In this document: positions 33,098 through 39,393 of the stretch, in pieces | How positions within the stretch are numbered: the first letter of the stretch is position 1 | How the letters are laid out: every line of letters starts with the position of its first letter | NCBI GenBank assembly: GCA_947628175.1 | Contig: CANQZA010000013.1 | Location: 1-40,547 of the forward strand | Direction: 5' to 3' | DNA from: an uncultured Clostridia bacterium | GTDB taxonomy: Bacteria > Bacillota > Clostridia > Oscillospirales > Acutalibacteraceae | Length of the DNA: 40,547 bases | Notes under the pieces: model-generated | Seen by the model: only the letters and a program-made list of their open reading frames with translations | The model's database searches: none | What the model was told of the DNA's origin: nothing | Made by a program: the position numbers and the translations under genes

Positions 33098-33933
33098 GCA
33101 TTCTCACCTCCTTCACCGTTTTCATCTTCAGTCGAGTCTGAAACAACATCTTCGAGATTGTCAAAAATATCATCAAGCTCAACCTTATCAATGGCAACAT
33201 CCTCTTCAAAGAAGAACATATCTGTATCAGCCTGAGGCGTTTGACTCTCAAACTGAGCGTGCGTCGGGTCAGGAGTATCCGAAACAACTTCACCGTTTTT
33301 GATAACAATAACCCTCCTCTGGAAAGAGCGCACAAGATCATGCTCATGCGTAACCATAATAACCGTTGTGCCGGAATTGTTTATTTTTGTAAGAAGTCCT
33401 ACAATTTCGTGGCTCATTTCCGGGTCGACATTACCTGTAGGCTCGTCTGCAATAATAACCTTTGGGTTATTAACAAGCGCTCTTGCAAGCGAAACACGCT
33501 GCTGCTCACCGCCCGAAAGCTCATTGGGCATAGATCTTGCCTTTTGCGAAAGTCCCACAAGCTGGAGAATGTAAGGCACTCTTTTTCTGATTTCTTTTTC
33601 CTTTGCTCCTATAACGCGCATTGCAAATGCAACATTGTCATAAACGGTCATTTTGGGAATAAGGCGGAAATCCTGAAAAACGATTCCCATATCGCGTCTG
33701 TAATAAGGCACTTTTTTCTTTTTAAGCGTAGCGGAAGAATATTCATTAAAAATAATTTCGCCCTCTGTCGGCTTTTCCTCGTGCATGATCAGCTTTAAAA
33801 AAGTACTTTTTCCTGCTCCCGAAGAACCTACAACAAAAACAAATTCGCCGTCTTCAATCTTAATATTGACATTGGAAAGAGCGTGCGTTCCGTTGCTGTC
33901 ATAAACCTTTGAGACATTTCTGAATTCTATCAC
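33094..33933 (-). CDS. ftsE: Cell-division ATP-binding protein FtsE with acidic C-terminal extension
   Basis: 279 residues. The first 219 are a standard FtsE ATPase: Walker A GSSGAGKST (37-45), Q-loop region DMGIVFQDFRLIPKMTVYDN, signature LSGGEQQRVSLARAL, Walker B VIIADEPTGNVD, and a switch His in MVTHEHDLV. FtsE is usually 220-230 residues; here a further 60 residues follow, about one third Asp/Glu and almost without basic residues (FFFEEDVAIDKVELDD and SDSTEDENGEGGE). Such a tail is unusual and could contact FtsX, FtsZ or other division proteins; this is inference. GTG start at 33933 with AGAGGT upstream. It is the first gene of a ten-gene operon. Confidence 0.95.
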   Translation of the reverse strand: MIEFRNVSKVYDSNGTHALSNVNIKIEDGEFVFVVGSSGAGKSTFLKLIMHEEKPTEGEIIFNEYSSATLKKKKVPYYRRDMGIVFQDFRLIPKMTVYDNVAFAMRVIGAKEKEIRKRVPYILQLVGLSQKARSMPNELSGGEQQRVSLARALVNNPKVIIADEPTGNVDPEMSHEIVGLLTKINNSGTTVIMVTHEHDLVRSFQRRVIVIKNGEVVSDTPDPTHAQFESQTPQADTDMFFFEEDVAIDKVELDDIFDNLEDVVSDSTEDENGEGGENA

Positions 33934-33992
33934 GGTTTTTACCTCTTTTTTTCAGATGTATTTTTGAAACACAATTTAAACATATTGCCAAG

Positions 33993-34019
33993 TTATATAA
34001 TATATCAACTTATATAATA
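33993..34019. repeat. Direct repeat TTATATAATA in the ftsE promoter region
   Basis: Two exact copies (33993-34002 and 34010-34019), 17 bases apart start to start. The first copy overlaps the -10 box of ftsE and the second fills the spacer, so alternative start sites or a binding site are possible. Confidence 0.4.
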
Positions 34020-34025
34020 AATCAA
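33997..34025 (-). promoter_or_regulatory. Promoter of the ftsE operon
   Basis: Reverse strand TTGATT (34025-34020), 17-base spacer, TATTAT (34002-33997). The transcript would have a leader of about 55 bases. Several other AT-rich matches overlap, so the exact boxes are uncertain. Confidence 0.5.
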
Positions 34026-34110
34026 GTTTTTTCTGTTACCGTTTTGTAAACATCATAAATTATTTTTCCTTGAAAGAGGATAAATTTTCATATCTTTCCA
34101 AATCATTCCA

Positions 34111-34144
34111 AAAAAATACCGCTCTGTAAAAATACAGGCGGTAT
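34111..34144 (-). terminator. Terminator of the PucR/CdaR-type regulator gene
   Basis: Reverse strand: stem ATACCGC-CTGTA with TACAG-A-GCGGTAT, a TTTT loop, then TTTTTT. It begins just beyond the stop codon. Confidence 0.88.
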
Positions 34145-34149
34145 AAAAA

Positions 34150-35235
34150 TCAATATTTTACCGGACTTGACGCAAGGTATTTATTGACCATAAGGGCAAC
34201 CTTGAAAACAATTGCGTCATCAAATTCACGCAGGTCAAGCCCTGTGAGCTTCTTTATTTTTTCAAGACGGTAAACAAGTGTGTTTCTGTGAACAAACAGC
34301 TTTCGTGAAGTTTCGGAAACATTAAGATTGTTTTCAAAAAACTTCTGAATGGTAAATAATGTTTCCTGATCAAGAGACTCTATTGACCCACGCTTGAAAA
34401 CCTCTTTTAAAAACATATCGCAAAGCGTCGTCGGAAGCTGGTAAATCAGTCTTGCAATACCGAGATTTTCATAGCTTATAATGGTTTTTTCCGTATCAAA
34501 AACCTTGCCCACCTCAAGGGCAACCTGCGCCTCCTTAAAGGAATGTGCCAATTCCTTTATTCCTGTAACACATGTTCCTATTCCTATAACGGCATTGAAA
34601 TAAAACTCCGAAAGCAGTGTATCGTTTATGGATTTGGCAAGCTTTTCAAGATCCTTTGCTTCAACATTTGGTCTTACTTCCTTAACCAGGGCTATATCGT
34701 TTTCATTGACATTTATAACAAAATCCTTTGTCTTGTCCGGAAAGAAATTCTGAATGATATCAAATACGGAAACTTCGGTTTCCTGAGAGGTACGAATCAG
34801 AAACACAACTCTTGAAGCGTCATTGTTGAAATGGAGCTCCCGAGATTTGATGTATATATCCCCGGGAAGAATATTGTCAAGTATAACATTTTTTACAAAA
34901 TTTGAGCGGTCGAATTTTTCATCATTATTCTGCTTAATCTGGTCAAGCGCCACTGCAATAATCTGAGAATATCTTCTGCTGAGTTCATCCACTCCGTCAA
35001 CAAATACGGCATACTCCGGTCTCACAAGGACATCAAAAGTCGTATATGTTGAATTATCAACACATGTCTGTGTTGCGTTGAAAACGCCGGCTGCCACAAC
35101 TCCCTTGCGTACTTCTCCTATAAGACCAAGCTCACTACAGGCTATTACAACACCGCTTTCGTCAACTACACCGATAGTTCTGTCCACAGCGTCACGCATC
35201 TGATTAACAATTCCCTGAAATAATCTGTTCGGCAT
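34150..35235 (-). CDS. PucR/CdaR-type transcriptional regulator
   Basis: 361 residues. The N-terminal part (about 1-135, with VGVVDESGVVIACS-like TIGVVDESGVVIACSELG) is a ligand-sensing domain as in CdaR; a middle GGDEF-like/PucR-associated domain follows; and the C-terminus has the PucR helix-turn-helix LNVSETSRKLFVHRNTLVYR then LEKIKKLTGLDLREFDD. CdaR-type proteins sense sugar diacids or related carboxylates and usually activate, but the ligand here is unknown. ATG 35235 is set by GGAGGGGGAG about eight bases upstream. The gene is monocistronic. Directly after its promoter lies a TTGCACA-N7-TGTGTAA inverted repeat, consistent with autoregulation, and the same core occurs near yczE and spoVT. 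Confidence 0.88.
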   Translation of the reverse strand: MPNRLFQGIVNQMRDAVDRTIGVVDESGVVIACSELGLIGEVRKGVVAAGVFNATQTCVDNSTYTTFDVLVRPEYAVFVDGVDELSRRYSQIIAVALDQIKQNNDEKFDRSNFVKNVILDNILPGDIYIKSRELHFNNDASRVVFLIRTSQETEVSVFDIIQNFFPDKTKDFVINVNENDIALVKEVRPNVEAKDLEKLAKSINDTLLSEFYFNAVIGIGTCVTGIKELAHSFKEAQVALEVGKVFDTEKTIISYENLGIARLIYQLPTTLCDMFLKEVFKRGSIESLDQETLFTIQKFFENNLNVSETSRKLFVHRNTLVYRLEKIKKLTGLDLREFDDAIVFKVALMVNKYLASSPVKY

Positions 35236-35284
35236 TGATGTTCTCCCCCTCCAAGAATTAAAGTGGTGATATTTTAACAAAATA

Positions 35285-35305
35285 TTGCACAAAAAGAATG
35301 TGTAA
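35285..35305 (-). promoter_or_regulatory. Inverted repeat TTGCACA-N7-TGTGTAA, candidate autoregulatory operator
   Basis: Arms at 35285-35291 and 35299-35305, one mismatch from perfect symmetry. It lies just downstream of the expected start of the regulator gene at 35235, where bound protein would block elongation. Confidence 0.5.
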
Positions 35306-35316
35306 TACTTGGTGAT

Positions 35317-35345
35317 ATTATACAAGTGAGTTAATCATTTTGCAA
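35317..35345 (-). promoter_or_regulatory. Promoter of the PucR/CdaR-type regulator
   Basis: Reverse strand TTGCAA (35345-35340), 17-base spacer, exact TATAAT (35322-35317). Confidence 0.7.
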
Positions 35346-35406
35346 CCTTTTTCATAAAAATTTTTTATTTTTTTGTGAGACTTGCATAAATACATTAAAA
35401 AAACGC

Positions 35407-35426
35407 AAAAAAATACAATATATTGT
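35407..35426 (-). terminator. Possible weak terminator after the pseudouridine synthase gene
   Basis: Reverse strand: the AT-only palindrome ACAATATATTGT followed by ATTTTTTTG. The stem is weak and short, so this is uncertain; no better hairpin follows the stop codon. Confidence 0.3.
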
Positions 35427-35454
35427 GATGATGTCTTTAAAATCATTATGAAAT

Positions 35455-36165
35455 TTAAATCTGTTTTTTTAGGAAAGCAAGCTCTTCATCGCTGATATAT
35501 CTGCATTCACCCTCCTCAAGGCTTTCATCGAGCGCAAGTCCTCCGATTTTCACTCTCCTGAGTTCAACCACATTAAGACCGAATTTCCCGAACATTCTTT
35601 TTATCTGGTGATACATACCCTGCTTTATTTCAACCCGCACAACTGTCGCATCAGAGCTGATGACTTCAAGTACAGCGGGCATACAGACCCCGTTTTTAAG
35701 CTCAACTCCGTGCAGAAAAGTATCTGCAATCTCCCGCGTGACAGGTTTGTCCACAACGGCAATATAGGTTTTAGGGATATGGTTTTTCGGGCTGAGAATA
35801 CTATGTGCAAACGCTCCGTCATCTGTGATTAAGACAAAGCCCGTGGTGTCCTTGTCCAGCCTGCCCGCGGGAAAAAGGCCTTTTCTTTTCATTTCCTGCG
35901 GCAAAATATCCACCACCGTTTTTTCACTGCCGCCCTGAGACGCAGAAATAACACCTTTAGGCTTATTCATCATAATGTAAACAAATTCGCTGTATTTTAT
36001 GCTTTTACCGAGATAAGCTATGTCATCGCTTTTCTCGTCACACTTATCAGACGGATTTTTTACGGTTTTACCGTTTACGGTTACAGCACCTTGCTTTATC
36101 AGTAATTTGGCATCCGTCCTTGAAATACAAAGCGCTTTTGAAATCATTTTATCTGTTCTTTCCAT
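35455..36165 (-). CDS. RsuA/RluB-family pseudouridine synthase
   Basis: 236 residues. An N-terminal S4 RNA-binding domain (MISKALCISRTDAKLLIKQG) is followed by a pseudouridine synthase domain with MMNKPKGVISA, the catalytic motif GRLDKDTTGFVLITDDG (Asp104), PKTYIAVVD and QGMYHQIKRMFG. The size and S4 domain place it with RsuA (16S rRNA U516) and the small-subunit-like RluB/E group; the exact target base is not deducible. ATG 36165 overlaps the stop of the DUF4830 gene as TGATG. It is the last gene of the operon that runs in from the right edge. Confidence 0.92.
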   Translation of the reverse strand: MERTDKMISKALCISRTDAKLLIKQGAVTVNGKTVKNPSDKCDEKSDDIAYLGKSIKYSEFVYIMMNKPKGVISASQGGSEKTVVDILPQEMKRKGLFPAGRLDKDTTGFVLITDDGAFAHSILSPKNHIPKTYIAVVDKPVTREIADTFLHGVELKNGVCMPAVLEVISSDATVVRVEIKQGMYHQIKRMFGKFGLNVVELRRVKIGGLALDESLEEGECRYISDEELAFLKKQI

Positions 36166-36641
36166 CAAAAACTACCCTGCTCGCCCTTGAAGCCTGTCAG
36201 AAAGCCGTCCTTGGCCGAGGTATTGCAGATATCCCCGCCGATCAATATACCGTCGCACACAAGCATATCCGCAACAATTCCTTCTTTTATATCCTTATAA
36301 TTTGTGACCTTGTAAGTATAAAGCGTTACTTTTCTGCCCTTGTAGTCGGTTAAATCAAAGCCCTGATTTTTCTGCACCTCATTGTAATCGTTATAGACAT
36401 CATTCCACTGCGCAGGAATAGTGAGCTCCTTGGTTTCATATTCTTTTTCCGTTTCCCAGCCGAAGGCAGACAGATAATTAATCCTTTCCTCCTCCGTTGA
36501 GGCACTGATTACCGCAGATACGCTTTCTGTGCTGTCAACATGATTGGATATGAAGGTCAGCAGAATTACAGCTATGCCTGTAAGGGCAAGAATGATACCG
36601 AAGAGTGTTTTGGGCTTTAGTTTGAAAGTTAATATTTTCAT
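36165..36641 (-). CDS. DUF4830 family membrane-anchored protein
   Basis: 158 residues with one N-terminal membrane helix (about 12-32) and an extracytoplasmic domain. NYLSAFGWETEKEYETKEL, IPAQWNDVYNDYNEVQKNQG, FDLTDYKGRKVTLYTYKV and GILIGGDICN match the conserved pattern I associate with DUF4830, a clostridial family of unknown function. The domain looks like a small substrate- or partner-binding fold without obvious catalytic residues. ATG 36641 has AGGTGA upstream. It lies 31 bases after hflX and overlaps the pseudouridine synthase start by one base. Its operon with FtsW/RodA and a PBP hints at envelope work. Confidence 0.8.
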   Translation of the reverse strand: MKILTFKLKPKTLFGIILALTGIAVILLTFISNHVDSTESVSAVISASTEEERINYLSAFGWETEKEYETKELTIPAQWNDVYNDYNEVQKNQGFDLTDYKGRKVTLYTYKVTNYKDIKEGIVADMLVCDGILIGGDICNTSAKDGFLTGFKGEQGSF

Positions 36642-36672
36642 AAAATCACCTAAGTAATTTTATGATAAATCT

Positions 36673-37992
36673 TCAGACAATATAATCTTTAATTTGATCA
36701 ATCCATAAAATTTCGGTGACAGCATCTATCAGAATTCCTTTTTCAGTATATTCCTCTGAAAAGATTATACCGTCGTTTCTTATTTTTGCAACAAGTGACG
36801 CACTGTGAAACGGGATAAGCATTTTCACTCTTTTTCTGGTCTGCGGAAGAGCCTGCTGCACTGCAAAAAGCAAATCGTCTATGCCCTCCCCCGTCTTTGC
36901 ACTGATTCTCACACATACAGGTATGCGCTCATTTTTAAAATCATCGGTGCTCTGCGCATTGCAGTTGCCTATGACACGATATGCGTCGCAAATAAACGAC
37001 ATATCCCCGGCAATATCGCATTTATTGAAAACATGTATTACAGGTTTGTCTATTCTGCCGTCTTCAAAAAGGGACTGCAGTATTTCCTTTGCAGTGCTGA
37101 GTTGATTATGGCACTCATCATTTGAGGCGTCACATACATTTAAAATAACATCGGCTCTCACAGTCTCCTCAAGCGTTGAGCGAAAGGCATCTACAAGCTG
37201 GTGCGGCAGACGGCTGATAAATCCGACAGTGTCCACAATCATAACCTGTCTCCCGTCAGGCAGAATCAGTTTTCTCGCAGTCGGGTCAAGCGTTGCAAAA
37301 AGCTTATCCTCCTGCAAAACCCCCGCGTTGGTGAGTCTGTTCATAAGAGTGGATTTTCCTGCGTTTGTATACCCTACTATGGCAATAACCTCAGCGCCGT
37401 TTTTCTTTCTGCGTTCATGCTGCTGAATTCTTCTGCGTTCAACCGCATCAAGTTCTTTTTGCAGATACTGAATTCTGCGCCTGATATGTCTTTTGTCTGT
37501 CTCAAGTTTTGTTTCACCCGGTCCGCGTGTTCCGATTCCGCCACCGAGCCTTGAGAGGCTTGTTCCCTTGCCCGTAAGTTTCGGCAGGGAATATTTGAGC
37601 TGAGCAAGCTCAACCTGAAGCCTGCCCTCCTTTGATCTTGCCCTGCTTGCAAAAATATCAAGTATCAGTGTCGTTCTGTCAATCACTCTTGTATCGGAAG
37701 CATCCTCCATATTTCTCATTTGAACAGGTGAAAGCTCAGCGTCTGCAATAATCAGGTCCACATCATTTGCCGTACAAAATGCACAGATTTCCTCAAGCCG
37801 TCCGCTTCCCACAAAAGAGGCGCCGTCTGGCGCCTCTCTTTTCTGAATCATTTTACCGATAACCTGCGCGCCGGCTGTTTGGGCAAGCTCTCCCAGCTCC
37901 TGCATAGACACATCTGCATCATAACTGCCGGTATCCACGGCAATCAGAAGCACCTTTTCCTTTTTTTCCTCATTAATCAGATCAAATTTCAT
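36673..37992 (-). CDS. hflX: GTPase HflX (ribosome-associated)
   Basis: 439 residues. The N-terminal HflX domain carries FVGSGRLEEI, IDRTTLILDIFASRARSKEG, LQVELAQLKYSLPKL and GGGIGTRGPGETKLETDKR; the G domain has GYTNAGKST (G1), DTVGFISRLPH (G3), FNKCD (G4) and SAKTGEG (G5). HflX binds the large subunit near the exit site and splits or rescues stalled 70S ribosomes, especially after heat or antibiotic stress. Its ATG lies 12 bases after the PBP stop, with a weak GGAATGA ribosome site. It is co-transcribed with envelope genes. Confidence 0.96.
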   Translation of the reverse strand: MKFDLINEEKKEKVLLIAVDTGSYDADVSMQELGELAQTAGAQVIGKMIQKREAPDGASFVGSGRLEEICAFCTANDVDLIIADAELSPVQMRNMEDASDTRVIDRTTLILDIFASRARSKEGRLQVELAQLKYSLPKLTGKGTSLSRLGGGIGTRGPGETKLETDKRHIRRRIQYLQKELDAVERRRIQQHERRKKNGAEVIAIVGYTNAGKSTLMNRLTNAGVLQEDKLFATLDPTARKLILPDGRQVMIVDTVGFISRLPHQLVDAFRSTLEETVRADVILNVCDASNDECHNQLSTAKEILQSLFEDGRIDKPVIHVFNKCDIAGDMSFICDAYRVIGNCNAQSTDDFKNERIPVCVRISAKTGEGIDDLLFAVQQALPQTRKRVKMLIPFHSASLVAKIRNDGIIFSEEYTEKGILIDAVTEILWIDQIKDYIV

Positions 37993-38004
37993 AAATTCAT
38001 TCCA

Positions 38005-39393
38005 TTATTTTTCAACAATTGCCTGCAAAACCCTGTTTGCGATAGGCCCTGCTGTCTGTGAGCCTGAGTTACCGTATTCCACAACCACGACAAACGCGTA
38101 CGGATGATCCTCATCATCCATAAAACCGGTAAACCATGCCGTATTATGAGAATCAATCTCATCTATCTGAGCCGTTCCGGATTTTGCACACAGGCTAAGC
38201 CCCTCATAATTATATTCACCGTACTGATTCTTAACATTATATCTGAGCATTTTTTTAATTTTATCAGCTGTTTCGGCGTTAAGAAGGGGTACCTCTTTTT
38301 TTGAAAAATCGACATCAAGGCTTTTTCCCACCTGATTTGCAAGCGAATCAATCATATGAAACGAAACGGCCTTGCCTCCGTTTGCAACTGCACTTACGAC
38401 CCGGAGCATCGCGATAGGTGAAATGAGGGTATCACCCTGCCCTATTCCCGTCCAGCCGATATAGTCGTCCGCGTCGCCGTTTTCAAGGAAAAATCTTCCC
38501 TTTGATGAGATAATATCTCCGTTTAGCGATACTGTTGATGTAAGTCCAAGCTCCTTACAGGTCTGCGCCAGTTTTTGAGGACCCAGCTCAATTGCAATCT
38601 GCGCAAAAACGGAGTTGCAGGACTTCGCCAGAGCCTCCTTAAAACCGAGTGTTCCGTGAGTTGCATTACATTCTATAGGCGTGCCGCTGCCCGGATCGTA
38701 TTCACCCGTGCATTTGAATTTTCGTTCGTATATATCGGGAATATTATCAACGGCACAAACAGATGTAACGATTTTAAAGGTTGAGCCGGGTGTGTACAAA
38801 CCTGACAAAAGTCTGTTTATATACACACCGTCGTACTTCTCGTTTGTATCTAAATCATACGGAACATCATTGACATCATAAGACGGTGAAGATACCATAC
38901 AGATGATTTCACCCGTTTTATAATTGACCACTCCGACACAGCCCCCCTTATAATCAGACAGCGCCTCATAAGCAGTATCACAGATATCCGCGTCTATTGT
39001 CAGCTTCATATTATTTCCGCTTCCGTTTTTAGTCACATTGTATATGCCCGACAACAGATTGTAGCCTGTGAGCTTTGCCTTATAAACAGACTGAATCCCT
39101 GTCGATATAAAACCTTTTGTATCCCCTATTGTATGAAGCGTTGCTTTTCTGGTGATCTGTGAATCATTGTACTCCCGTTCGCCGTCAACCGTCTCGGCTA
39201 AGCTTCGTCCGTTTTTATCGGTTATTTTGCCTGCGCCTATAAGCTCTCCTTCGTGATAAACATGACTGTTAAACGACTTCATAACCCATTCGTCGCCGTG
39301 ATTTACAAGACTGACTGTCATAAAGATCAGTCCGCCCAAAAACGCAGCAACCAATATGAGAAGAAACATTGCCCGTCGCGTAATCATTTTCAT
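38005..39393 (-). CDS. Class B penicillin-binding protein (PbpA-like transpeptidase)
   Basis: 462 residues. One N-terminal membrane helix (about 7-28), a short dimerisation region, then a transpeptidase domain with the three active-site motifs SxxK (Ser204-Lys207 in TPGSTFK), SxN (Ser258-Cys-Asn260 in KSCNS) and KTG-box KSGT (404-407). It crosslinks peptidoglycan outside the membrane and is a beta-lactam target. It is short for PBP2/PBP3 (typically above 600) and resembles the PbpA type of Actinobacteria and many Clostridia, which is also encoded next to a RodA/FtsW protein. The ATG overlaps the stop of the upstream glycosyltransferase gene as ATGA, as expected for a SEDS-bPBP pair. Confidence 0.93.
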   Translation of the reverse strand: MKMITRRAMFLLILVAAFLGGLIFMTVSLVNHGDEWVMKSFNSHVYHEGELIGAGKITDKNGRSLAETVDGEREYNDSQITRKATLHTIGDTKGFISTGIQSVYKAKLTGYNLLSGIYNVTKNGSGNNMKLTIDADICDTAYEALSDYKGGCVGVVNYKTGEIICMVSSPSYDVNDVPYDLDTNEKYDGVYINRLLSGLYTPGSTFKIVTSVCAVDNIPDIYERKFKCTGEYDPGSGTPIECNATHGTLGFKEALAKSCNSVFAQIAIELGPQKLAQTCKELGLTSTVSLNGDIISSKGRFFLENGDADDYIGWTGIGQGDTLISPIAMLRVVSAVANGGKAVSFHMIDSLANQVGKSLDVDFSKKEVPLLNAETADKIKKMLRYNVKNQYGEYNYEGLSLCAKSGTAQIDEIDSHNTAWFTGFMDDEDHPYAFVVVVEYGNSGSQTAGPIANRVLQAIVEK

